From JADJXV01 sp964527785 (lineage in GTDB: Bacteria; Bacteroidota; Ignavibacteria; Kapaibacteriales; UBA961): 64,000 nucleotides of DNA. The stretch is taken from contig CAZGNO010000009.1 of the NCBI GenBank assembly GCA_964527785.1, positions 3,880 to 67,879 of the forward strand. Reading direction: 5' to 3'. Position numbers and translations under genes: made by a program. Shown here piece by piece: positions 16,001 to 26,900 of the stretch (positions are counted from its first letter, which is position 1; each line of letters opens with the position of its first letter). Under the pieces are notes generated by a model that worked only from the letters and a program-made list of their open reading frames with translations, was not told the DNA's origin and made no database searches.

Positions 16001-19000
16001 CTAGTTTGTTATTTTTTCAATAACCATCAAAATCACTTCTCCATCTATCTCTACACTCTCTCCGCTTTGAATCTCAGAATACGTTATTACTTCAGCAAGT
16101 GTTTCACTTTGGATATACCCTTTCATTGTATTAATCGCCTCATGAATTAGCGCGGAGCAAGAATATGTTAGCATAATCCTGTCGGTAACGTCCAACCCCG
16201 ACTGCTTACGGAGGGTTTGAATACGATTCACAAACTCGCGGGCTACACCCTCGGCGCGTAATTCATCGTCAATTTCAGTATCAAGAGCAACGGTCAATGC
16301 ACCTTCGGAAGCTACAAGCCACCCTTCGATATCCTCGCTGATAATTTCCACATCTTCGGTTGATAGGTCGTATTGTTCTTCGTCTACTGTGAGAATGTAA
16401 TTACCGTTTTGTTGCAACATCCTTAGTGCTGCAGGGTTCATTTCTTTAATTGCATTGGCTACTGTCTGTGTGTTCTTGCCACATTTTTTACCCAATGTTT
16501 TGAAATTCGGCTTTGCGCTTCTTTTTACGATTCCTGTTTCTTCACTGACGTATTCAACGGCTTTTATGTTGATTTCTTCCAAAATAACATCTTCCACTGC
16601 CTGCAAATCGCGGCGCTGTTGTGGCGATGACACAGGAATCAAAATTCTCCGAAGCGGCTGACGTGTACGGATTTTTGATTTTTCACGAAGCGAACGTGCA
16701 AGGAATACGACTTTTTGAGCAGCTTCCATTCTGCGTTCTAATGCTTCGTCTATCAACGACTCGTCACATACAGGAAAATCCATAAGGTGGATAGACGCCG
16801 GATTACTTTCAGTACGCAACCTACGGAACAAGTCCTCGGATAAAAAAGGAGCAGCCGGAGCCATCATTGTGATAATGTTCATCAGGACTGTTCGCAAGGT
16901 TTGATATGCTGCCAATTTCTCACTATCTTTTTCACCTTTCCAAAAGCGTCGGCGATTACGACGTACATACCAATTCGATACTTCATTCCGCGCAAAATCT
17001 TGAAGTAAACGAGCTGCTCTCGTCACTTCATACATATCCATGTATTCGCCGTATTTCTTGATAACAGAATTCATACAGCTTAATATCCATCGGTCAAGTT
17101 CCGGTCGTTCTGCAATGGGAACTTCGGGCTCATTACCTGAAATCTCATCAATATTAGCATAGAGTGCATAGAATTTATAGGAATTGGTCAGCGAGCGGAA
17201 GAAATCGGCTATAACCGTATCCTCAATATCCTTTGTATTGAATAATGTGGGCTTCCATGGCGGATTATTCACCAAAAAATACCAGCGAACAGCATCGGCA
17301 CCATACTTGGACATCATCTCGAACGGGTCAACAGTGTTGCCCTTGGATTTGGACATCTTTTGTCCGCTTTTGTCCAATATAAGCTCATTGACGATAATAG
17401 TCTTATACGCAGGTTTCCCGAATATTGCTGAGGCGATATTGTGCATTGTATAGAACCATCCGCGTGTCTGGTCAATACCCTCGGCTACATAATCACCCGG
17501 AAAACTCTTTTCAAAAAGTTCTTTGTTCTCAAACGGGTAGTGCATTTGTGCAAATGGAACTGCACCTGAATCAAACCACACATCCACTACTTCATGTACC
17601 CGGCGATATAACTTACCGCTGCGCTTGAAAACCACATGATCTACAAACGGACGATGCAAATCCACTTCGACGCCACATTCGGCAACAGGTACAAAAGCTC
17701 CTTCGCGAACTTCATATAATCCTTCGTTCAGTTCTGCAATAGAACCGACGGCGAACATATCCTTACCATCTTCACTTACCCAAATAGGAAGTGGTGTCCC
17801 CCAGAATCTATCCCGTGAAAGAGACCATTCTTTTACTTCTTCCAGCCAGTTCCCAAATCTTCCCGCACCAATTTCCGGCGGTTGCCATCGAATTGTTGCA
17901 TTGAGTGCAATCATCGTTTCTTTATATTCCGGCGACTTGATAAACCACGAGTCACGGGCATAATACATTACAGGATTATCAGTCCGCCAGCAGTGCGGAT
18001 AGCTGTGCAAATAATCCATCGAGGATTTGTAAATTTTTCCGGCACGTTTGAGCGCAATAATAATATCTTTATCTGCACCCTCTTCGGTATGGTCAGCATA
18101 TTTGAAGGTTTTGATTGCTCGTCCTGCAAATTCTTCCACTTCGGTTGTAAAATGTCCGTTAGGAGTTACCGGTTGGAGCATCGGCAGACCGAACTTTTTA
18201 GACATTTCAAAGTCATCAACACCAAATGCCGGAGCAAGGTGCACCACTCCCGAACCGTCGTCAGTCGAAACGAATGTACCCGGCAAGATAGTGAGTGCAT
18301 TAGGATAATGCACCGGATCTATTTCACAATACGAGAAAATCTTTTCATATCGTGTACCGATCAATTCTTTGCCTGAAAATGTAGCAAGTACTTCTGTCTC
18401 ACCATCCAGTATTGTAAGGCGTGAACTCGCCAGCACCAAATTTTCGTTTACCGCTGCACCATCAACTTGCCGTGTGTTTTTTACTAAAACATATTCTATT
18501 TTTTCGCCAACGGCTAAAGCGGTATTTGCAAAAAGTGTCCACGGGGTGGTGGTCCAAACGATAATGGACGCACCTTCTATCTGCTGAATAGGTGACGATA
18601 TAAGTTTCAGTTTCAAATAGCAATTCGGGTCGCGCACTTCACGGTAACCGAGCGAAAGCTCGTGTGAACTGAGCGGAGTTTCAATCGTCGGCGATTGCGG
18701 GACAACTTTGAATCCTTTGTAAATAAGTCCCTTGTCAAAAAACTGCTTTAGTGCCCACCAAACTGATTCTATATAGTCGTTGGTACAGGTTACATACGCG
18801 GCATCCATATCCACCCAATATCCCATTCTTCGGGTGAAGTCGCGCCATCCACCTTCCATTTTGATATTGCTATAGACTAATTCTTTACAAGCACGGTTGA
18901 ATTTTGCAACACCCATTTTTTCAATATCAGACTTGTTTACCAAGCCGAGCTGCTTCTCAACAGCAATCTCAACCGGAAGTCCGTGTGTGTCCCAACCGGC

Positions 19001-19246
19001 TTGACGGCGTACATAGTATCCGCGCATTGTCTTATAACGGCATATTAAATCCTTGAGTGTTCGCGCCATGAGATGATGAATCCCCGGCTTGCCGTTTACG
19101 GTAGGGGGACCCTCGTAGAAACTGAAATACGGTGCGTTTTTGCGTAGTTCGAGTGATTGCTCAAATATTCCTTGGGATTCCCAAAACGTGAGTGTTTCCT
19201 GTTCTAAATCCGGGTAGCTTATTTTATCGGGTAATTGATTGTACAT
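16001..19246 (-). CDS. ileS: Isoleucyl-tRNA synthetase, type 2 (eukaryote-like) with GIHH signature
   Basis: Charges tRNA-Ile with isoleucine and edits misactivated valine. The 1081-residue class I synthetase has the N-terminal signature region EGPPTVNGKPGIHHL, the editing domain (TTTPWTL near residue 230), WFDSGAVPF, KMSKSKGNTVDPF near residue 630, and a tRNA-binding C-terminal extension. RYKTMRGYYVRRQAGWDTHG and the overall length place it with type 2 (eukaryote-like, mupirocin-tolerant) enzymes. The HIGH box reads GIHH at residues 55-58, with the first and third positions swapped relative to HxGH. Everything else looks intact. It is the first gene of the ileS - dksA-like - lspA row, with a 120-base gap to the next gene. 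Confidence 0.95.
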   Translation of the reverse strand: MYNQLPDKISYPDLEQETLTFWESQGIFEQSLELRKNAPYFSFYEGPPTVNGKPGIHHLMARTLKDLICRYKTMRGYYVRRQAGWDTHGLPVEIAVEKQLGLVNKSDIEKMGVAKFNRACKELVYSNIKMEGGWRDFTRRMGYWVDMDAAYVTCTNDYIESVWWALKQFFDKGLIYKGFKVVPQSPTIETPLSSHELSLGYREVRDPNCYLKLKLISSPIQQIEGASIIVWTTTPWTLFANTALAVGEKIEYVLVKNTRQVDGAAVNENLVLASSRLTILDGETEVLATFSGKELIGTRYEKIFSYCEIDPVHYPNALTILPGTFVSTDDGSGVVHLAPAFGVDDFEMSKKFGLPMLQPVTPNGHFTTEVEEFAGRAIKTFKYADHTEEGADKDIIIALKRAGKIYKSSMDYLHSYPHCWRTDNPVMYYARDSWFIKSPEYKETMIALNATIRWQPPEIGAGRFGNWLEEVKEWSLSRDRFWGTPLPIWVSEDGKDMFAVGSIAELNEGLYEVREGAFVPVAECGVEVDLHRPFVDHVVFKRSGKLYRRVHEVVDVWFDSGAVPFAQMHYPFENKELFEKSFPGDYVAEGIDQTRGWFYTMHNIASAIFGKPAYKTIIVNELILDKSGQKMSKSKGNTVDPFEMMSKYGADAVRWYFLVNNPPWKPTLFNTKDIEDTVIADFFRSLTNSYKFYALYANIDEISGNEPEVPIAERPELDRWILSCMNSVIKKYGEYMDMYEVTRAARLLQDFARNEVSNWYVRRNRRRFWKGEKDSEKLAAYQTLRTVLMNIITMMAPAAPFLSEDLFRRLRTESNPASIHLMDFPVCDESLIDEALERRMEAAQKVVFLARSLREKSKIRTRQPLRRILIPVSSPQQRRDLQAVEDVILEEINIKAVEYVSEETGIVKRSAKPNFKTLGKKCGKNTQTVANAIKEMNPAALRMLQQNGNYILTVDEEQYDLSTEDVEIISEDIEGWLVASEGALTVALDTEIDDELRAEGVAREFVNRIQTLRKQSGLDVTDRIMLTYSCSALIHEAINTMKGYIQSETLAEVITYSEIQSGESVEIDGEVILMVIEKITN

Positions 19247-19352
19247 TGTTTAAAATTGAGAGCTCTGAGAAATTTTAATCAGTTGGAAAAATTCAAGCCA
19301 CAAAAGTAGGGTTTTTTTCGTGGAAAATCAAAGAAAATGCCTTTTGGACTGA

Positions 19353-20897
19353 TTACTTGTCCGCTTTAAGACGAACTGTGAAGATTGTTCCTTTACTCGC
19401 AATGCTTTCCACTGCTATCGTACCGTGGTGGGCTTCTATTATCCATTTAACAATTGCCAGTCCAAGCCCGTTACCTTGTACATCCTGTGAGCGGGCTTTA
19501 TCTACTCGGTAAAATCTGTCAAAAATATGGGGTAAATCTGTTTCGGGTATTCCGACCCCCGTGTCGCTCACTCTCAGGACTGCAAAGCCGGATTCACGTA
19601 GCAGTCGTACTAAAATTGAGCCGCCAGCAGGAGTATACTTTACAGCATTATCCACAATATTTAAGAATGCTTGATGAAGACGTACATCATCGCCTTGAAT
19701 CGTAATATTCGGTTCAATGATTGTTTCAAGGGTTTGGTTTTTTTCCTCGGCAAGTAATTCAATGTCCTCGCAAATATCACTAATCAAACTACTTACGTTT
19801 AATGTTGTCATGTCAATTTTTACCTGACCCGATTCTGCACGGGAGAGTTCGAGCAGGTTTCTGACCACTTTCGAAAGCCGTGAGACTTCTTCCTGAGCAC
19901 TTTCCAAAATGCGGCGGTATTGCTCAGCAGATTTAGGGCTTCTGAGCGCAACTTCAAGTTCACCCATCAGAATTGCTAGCGGAGTGCGCAGTTCGTGCGA
20001 GGCATCTGCTGTGAATTGACGAATTTGAATGAATGATGCTTCGAGGCGTTCAATCATTTGGTTCAGGGTTGCAGTGAGTCGTGCGATTTCATCATTTGCA
20101 AGCGGCATTGGCAGACGTCTGCTTAAATTGTGAGCTGTTATTTCCTGAGCCGAACGTGTAATATCATCAACCGGCTGCAATGATACTTTCGCTAAAAACC
20201 AGCCGCCAAATGTAGAAATGATAACAACAATCGGAAAAGCAATAAGCAGATACGAAAATAAACTATTGAGCGTTTCCCCAATTTCTTCAATCGGGTAACC
20301 GATTGATATTTGTGCCGATTTGGTTTTGCCTACATACAGGCGTAATTGCTGTGAATGAAGAGTATAGTGTACAAAATTTTTGGAGTCAATGGAAATATCT
20401 GCACTATGATTTTGAAAAACAGGTAAGGAGTCGGGTTGTAAATTTTCAGAACGATAGACAACTTGATTATTGAAATCGGCTATTTGAATAAAGTAATTCT
20501 TTGAGTTAAGCAAAATATGTTCGTACACTGCTGACCATACAGGGTTTTGTTCTTCATCTTGTAATGTATCTGAAATCTGCGTGAGTGAATCATTGCGTTT
20601 CGTGTCGTTCTGTCTGAAGAATGCAAAGGAATCCTGCTTGCTGCTGTCGGCTGCTAGCCGTTCTTTTCTGGTTTTTTTCTTTCGTATTGGAGCCGGTTTC
20701 AACGGCTTTTGCGTTTCCGCTTGCTTTTTTTGAATTATCCTATCCAGCGAAGAAGCTACCCTCATCAGAGAAACGTCAAGATTCTGGTTGAGTTCGTTCG
20801 ACACAGCAAAATAGGCAATTACCCCCAATGACGTGAGAGTAACCATAACTATCATACTGTACCAAGCTGTCAGCCGTGTTCTAAGCGAGAATTTCAT
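19353..20897 (-). CDS. Membrane sensor histidine kinase (HAMP-HisKA-HATPase)
   Basis: The 514-residue two-component sensor has a transmembrane helix at about 14-34 and a periplasmic domain of about 180 residues with a lysine-rich segment (APIRKKKTRKERL). A second helix lies near residue 215, followed by a HAMP linker ending in RLTATLNQMIERLE. The phosphoacceptor histidine is in FTADASHELRTPLAIL, and the HATPase part has DNAVKYTPAGG, DTGVGIPETDLPHIFDRFYRVDKAR and GNGLGLAIVKWI. It resembles the CusS/ArlS/PhoR type kinases that pair with OmpR-family regulators. No response regulator lies beside it. The preceding gene's terminator hairpin ends about 18 bases upstream of this start codon, so expression must come from read-through or a promoter overlapping the hairpin. 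Confidence 0.9.
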   Translation of the reverse strand: MKFSLRTRLTAWYSMIVMVTLTSLGVIAYFAVSNELNQNLDVSLMRVASSLDRIIQKKQAETQKPLKPAPIRKKKTRKERLAADSSKQDSFAFFRQNDTKRNDSLTQISDTLQDEEQNPVWSAVYEHILLNSKNYFIQIADFNNQVVYRSENLQPDSLPVFQNHSADISIDSKNFVHYTLHSQQLRLYVGKTKSAQISIGYPIEEIGETLNSLFSYLLIAFPIVVIISTFGGWFLAKVSLQPVDDITRSAQEITAHNLSRRLPMPLANDEIARLTATLNQMIERLEASFIQIRQFTADASHELRTPLAILMGELEVALRSPKSAEQYRRILESAQEEVSRLSKVVRNLLELSRAESGQVKIDMTTLNVSSLISDICEDIELLAEEKNQTLETIIEPNITIQGDDVRLHQAFLNIVDNAVKYTPAGGSILVRLLRESGFAVLRVSDTGVGIPETDLPHIFDRFYRVDKARSQDVQGNGLGLAIVKWIIEAHHGTIAVESIASKGTIFTVRLKADK

Positions 20898-20910
20898 AGT
20901 AACCGTAATT

Positions 20911-20948
20911 AAAAAACGGCGGGAGAAGCAGATAAGCTCTCCCGCCGT
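20911..20948 (-). terminator. Intrinsic terminator after FG-GAP gene, abutting the kinase start
   Basis: Arms 20916-20926 (ACGGCGGGAGA) and 20938-20948 pair perfectly, and on the minus strand a run of six T residues follows (20916-20911). It is a classic terminator for the FG-GAP gene. It ends only about 13 bases before the start codon of the downstream kinase, leaving almost no room for a separate leader. Confidence 0.85.
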
Positions 20949-20975
20949 AAGATTGTGCTCCGATAAAGAGCAGTT

Positions 20976-23900
20976 TTATTCTTTTACTATCTTCTGAACT
21001 CCGTGTTTGCCGTCAATATAAATATGGAGCAAATACATACCGGATGGAAGATTATCGAGTTCGATATTCTTACGGTACATTCCGGTTTGTACCATTTCAG
21101 TTATTGATAGCATTCTATTGCCTAGCATATTGTCAATCATCACACGAATTGATGATGAGTTTTCAATGTCAGCTTGGAGGGTCAGTTGATTATGTACCGG
21201 GTTCGGGAAGATTGTCACCCCGATTGTAGTAAGCTCTTCGTATACACCAACAGGATTTACAAAACGTGGGTTAGAGGTTGCTCTGCAGCCCTTGTCGTTT
21301 GTAATTGTAACTGTATAGTTACCGCGACCGGTTGTGCTAAATACATATTTTTGGGATGTTGCACCTGGGATATCTTTTCCGTCTTTTGCCCACTGATATT
21401 TTGTAGCAGGGGACGAAGTAAGGGTATCAACCGATTGTGTAATGTCCGGACGGGCAGCAAGAGGATTGACCAATACATTGATTGTATCACGCGAGACACA
21501 ATTGTTTGAATCTGTTACTGTCAGAATATATTGAGTGTTTGATGATGGCGATGCAATCGGGTCTTTAATCGAACCTGAATTAAGCGAGAATGAAGGCAGC
21601 CAAGAATAATTAAATGGCGCTGTTCCTCCCGTTAATTGCGAGCTTAATTGAACTGACTCTCCTGAGCATACCGATACATCTGCACCCGTAGAAATTGATA
21701 GATTCGGCTTTACAACAATCATAATTGTATCTCGCGATACACATCCGTTTGCATCATTAACGGTTACAATATATTTTGTTGAAATTTGAGGGTTAGCGAG
21801 CGGAGCAGGAATAACTGCCGAGCTGAGACCTTCAGAAGGTTCCCATACATACGTAACAGGATTAACTCCTCCGGTAGCAGCTTTTCCGATAACTTTACCG
21901 TTGCCCATGCAAATAATTGCATCAGAGCCGGCATCTGCCAACAAATTACAGATTGCGCCTGTGCGGAAATCTCCTTCAGTCGGCGAATCAAATCCATTGC
22001 TGTACCAGCGGCTATACGGCTGAAGCGCACCTCCACTAGGGCGGTATTGGAATCGAACACGCCATTTGTATGGAGTTGCATTTGTGAGACCGTTTATAAC
22101 CTGATCTAAAGCAATGCCTGCAGTTCCTACGCTTGTCCACGAAGGGGTTACGACTAATCCTGTACCGTTGAACGCTGTACCGATTGGTTTTACTTCAAAT
22201 TGTGCTTTTACTTCTGCTCTTCCTTGTGGAGTTCTTCCAAATACTTGCAACCCAACTGATGTTGGAGCTTGTGACCGAAGAGGAGGAACAATCACCGAAC
22301 TGAAATCAGCACGGAATTGGCGGGGTGTTACCCGAATGCCTGAGATTCCATTACCATAGAATACAGAAGCACGACCTCTGTCTTTGAGAGTATTGTCGAA
22401 TCGTCTTGCTCCTACTGCAAAGTCAGCATAACCATCGCCGTTCACATCGCCCAAACCGGCTATACTGCTACCAAATTCTGAGTTTTCTTGATTAGGGTCA
22501 CCCATCCATGACGGAGTTGCAGTAAGTCCGGTACTTGAGCCATTATAGAGATATGCACGACCCGCGTCAAGCTGTCCGCCATTATCAAATAACGGTGCAC
22601 CGATGAGAATATCACCATACCCGTCACCGTTAATATCACCGGCAGCCGAAACGCTTTTACCGAATTCAGCAGCTTCCTGACCGCCAACAGCCGTCCAAGC
22701 AGGGGTAGCAGAAACTCCGGCCGCAGCACCTGTATAGAGATAGACACGACCTTCGTTGGAATATATGCCGTTGTACCATATTGCACCCACAAGCACATCA
22801 CTGTAACCGTCACCGTTTACATCACCTCCGCCGGCAACGCTGTATCCGTAATTTGCTCCCTCTTGATTGCTTTCGGCTGTCCATGCGGCAACTGAAGAGA
22901 GACCATTGATTGTTCCGTAATAAATATAAGCACGACCTTCGTCGCCTTGTCCGTTATCATAAAGATATGCACCAACAATCATATCCGAAATGCCATCGCG
23001 GTTTACATCACCGGCATTTGAAACACTATTACCGAAATATGCACCGGTTTGTTCACCGTCTTGCGTCCATGAGATGGTAGTATTTACCCCTGAACTGCTT
23101 CCGTAATAAACAGTAACGCGACCTTCGTCGGTCAGGTTATTATCAAAGCGAGGTGCACCGATAGCTATGTCGGAATAACCATCATTATTCACATCACCTA
23201 AGCCCGAGACAGAAAATCCGAAAAGAGAGCCGATTTGCCTGTTTTCTATAATAGTAGGGGCAGCAGTATTTAATCCTGATTGTGAACCATAATATACATA
23301 TACTCTTCCCGCATCAACATCAGCGCCACCGTTACCGTCGTAATAGGGAGCACCAATGATAATATCAGCGAATCCGTCGGCATTAATATCACCGGCACCG
23401 GCTACTTTCCATCCAAAGAGAGCACCTTCGCGTCCGATAGGTGAAAGTAAGTTTATAGCGGTAGCTGAGAGACCTGTCGCACTGCCTAGATACAAATAAA
23501 CACGACCTTCGTCTGTGAATGCTGCATCAAAATACGGAGCAGAAACCAATACATCTGCATACCCGTCGCCGTTTACATCTCCCGCAGCAGTGGTGCTTAA
23601 TCCATGCTCAGAGAATGCTTGTACACCTTCGGTTGACCAATTCGGAGTAGCTGAAACACCATTGTATTTTCCTACATATACATATACTCTTCCTTCGTCA
23701 TTATGTCCGTTGTCGTACGAAGGGCTGCCTACATATATATCACTATAGCCGTCGCCGTTGAAATCCCCTGCATTTGCAACACTTACACCAAACTGTGCAT
23801 TTGATTGGTCGCTCTCGGCAGTCATATTTGCAACAAGTGATAATCCGGTAGAACTGCCAAAATAAACAAACATTCCGCCTTCATTCTGCTGACCGTTTGT

Positions 23901-26900
23901 ATAATTAGGTGCACCGACAATCACATCGGCATATCCGTCACCATTTACATCACCGCCGCCGGCGACAGCATCACCGAATGTTGCATTTACTTGATTAATT
24001 TCCATTGTCCAGTTTGGAACTGTACCCGGTCCGCTTGCCCCACCATAATATACTACAGCTCTTCCTTCGCCAACTTGTCCGTTTTGATAATTAGGAATAC
24101 CTACAATCAAATCTCCATATCCATCTCCGTTTACGTCACCGGCACTTGCTAAACTTGAGCCGAATTGGGCATTGTCTTGCTGGGTTTCGCCTGTCCAACT
24201 GGGGCTTGCCTGTGGGAATGTGGTACTGCCGAAATACGCATATACTTTACCTTCAAGCTCTGCATCAACATCTGCATTTGCATCCGGTGCACCGATAACT
24301 ATATCCGAGTATCCGTCACCGTTAATATCGTTTGTACCTGCAATGCTTGAACCATAATGGGCTGTGCTTTGGTTACCCTCTCCAATCCATGCAGCAGTAG
24401 AATTAACACCGAGCAATGATCCTCTGTATACAAAAACCATTCCTTCATCAGTTTGTCCGCTGTCTGCAAGTGGCGCACCGACTGCAATCTCACTGTATGT
24501 ATCTTTGTTCAAATCACCTACACAAGCGACAGTCATACCGTATTGAGCACCGGCTTGATTGAATTCAGATGTCCAGCTTGGGGCAACTGAAGGACCGCCT
24601 CCGCTTCCAAAAAATACAAATACACGACCTTCATCTGTTTGACCGCTGTCAAAAAGAGGTGCACCGACAATGATATCAGCGTATCCGTCGGCATTTAAAT
24701 CTCCGGCGGTAGAAACACTTGCTCCGAGAGCAGCCCCTACCTGATTGCTTTCATAGCTCCATAGTGGAACTGCACTTAAACCGGTTGCTCCTCCCGGATA
24801 GACATACGCCTTGCCTTCGCCGACCTGACCATAGTCACCACCGTATACGCCTACAATCATATCACTGTATCCGTCACCATTGACGTCACCGGCACCTGCT
24901 ACACTGAAGCCCATGAACCCGCCAACTTTATTGCTTTCAAAAACTGCAACTGCATTTCCAATTCCGTTTGCAGAGCCATAGTATCCAAAAGCACGCCCTT
25001 CGTCAAGTTCACCGTTATCATAATATGGCGCACCAACTGCTACATCGCCATAACCGTCACCATTCACATCACCGATTCCCGCAACGGAAGTTCCATATTG
25101 AGCGTTAATTTGATTTCCTTCTGTGATCCATCCGATTACACTGGAGATACCGATTGTGCTTCCTTCATAAATAAATACGCGTCCTTCGTCATTTTCACCG
25201 GCATCAAATAATGGCGCACCGATGATAATGTCTGAATTGCCGTCATTATTAATATCTCCGGCACTTGCTACAGACTGACCGAAACGTGCATTTAATTGAT
25301 TGGATTCGGCAACCCAACTGTCTGTAGTGGAAAGACCGGTGTTGCTTCCATAATATGCAGTCACACGACCTTCATTCGATTCACCGTTTGAGAAGAATGG
25401 TGCTCCTGCAATCAGGTCAGCCGAAGCGTCACCATTCACATCACCTGCGTTTGCTATACTATATCCAAATTGTGCATCATTTTGATTGCTTTCACGTGAC
25501 CAGCTTGGGGCAGCAGGGAGTCCTCCTGCCACAAGTCCGTAGAATACATTTACTATACCCTCGTTTGTCTGACCATTGTCCCAAAGCGGCGTACCAACTG
25601 CTATATCGCTTTTAGTATCACGGTTAAAGTCAGCATTTCCTGCTACGCTCCAGCCCATCCGAGAGCCGTCTTGGTTGTTTTCTGCTGTCCAAGGGGCATC
25701 AGTGCGAAGACCTGTGTTCCCGCCATAATATACAAATACGCGTCCTTCGTCAATTTCTACATTATCAAAAAAGGGCGCACCCACTATAACATCAGATGAA
25801 TCATCATTGTTAATTCTTCCGGCAACACCTACCGAATACCCGAATTGCGCTCCAGCTTGGTCACTTTCACGAGTAGCTGCTGCAGTAGTTGCTACGCCTG
25901 TAGCTCCACCCAAAAACACAAATACTGCGCCTTCGCTTGCTTGTCCGTTTTGGAAGGTTGGTGCTCCTACTATAATATCTTGGTAACCGTCTCTATTAAC
26001 ATCTCCGGCAGTAGAAACACTCCAACCGAAGTTTGCGCTTGCCACATTGATTTCTAAACTTTTTGAAGGTAATGCACCTAAGCCCGTTGCTGAACCATGA
26101 TAGACAAATACTGCACCTTCGTCAGTTTCACCATTGTCATATCGTGGGCTTCCTACTAAAACATCAGGATAACTGTCTCCATTCACATCTCCGGCAGATT
26201 TTATGCTCCAGCCCAAACCGGCATCGGCTTGGTTGCTTTCGACCATCCAGTTGGCGGTTGTAGAGAGCGGATCAACCGTAACAGGATACACCGCATTGCG
26301 ATCATCTACCACTAAATTTATCATTGAACCGTGAAGTTCCATCTTTGCTGCGAGCTTAGAGTGTGTAGCATCCCACACATTGAGGTCTTTATACCACACT
26401 TTTCCCTTGTTCTGATGATTTTTTTCGGCGAACAGGATAGCATCGTTACTTGCTTGGTGCGGCTGTAAGTTTGTAGAAGATTTAAGGGTAAGGGTAAGCG
26501 GCTGATGACCTGCCGGTTTATTCTTTACCAAAAAGTTTTGGCGCATCCCTTCAGCATTATTTAGATATTCGATTTGAATGTCATTGTTCTCAGCAGTCAT
26601 TCGGTTGTCTTTAACCTGAATATCCGTGCCGGCAAGCGACAGTCCTTTTTGTCCTTTTGAAACAGAGGTAAGACGCATATCTACGTTCCAACTGTCGTTG
26701 CTGCCCGTACGAGGTGCCAGCGAGAAGCCGTCGTTGAAATATGTAATACGTAAGTTTTGAGAGCGATTGGGACTTTGGTAGCTTTTTGCTTTCTCTTGAT
26801 AACGAATAAAATACTCACTCTTAGCAATATCTTGAGTAACAGCCGAGTACCAATTCTGGTCAATTCCTGATTGTGTTGCTATCGGCGAACTAGTTTTCTG

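Noticed and set aside
22000..26300. Many minus- and plus-strand short open frames inside the FG-GAP gene
   Set aside because: They are shadows caused by repetitive glycine/aspartate codons of the real repeat gene.
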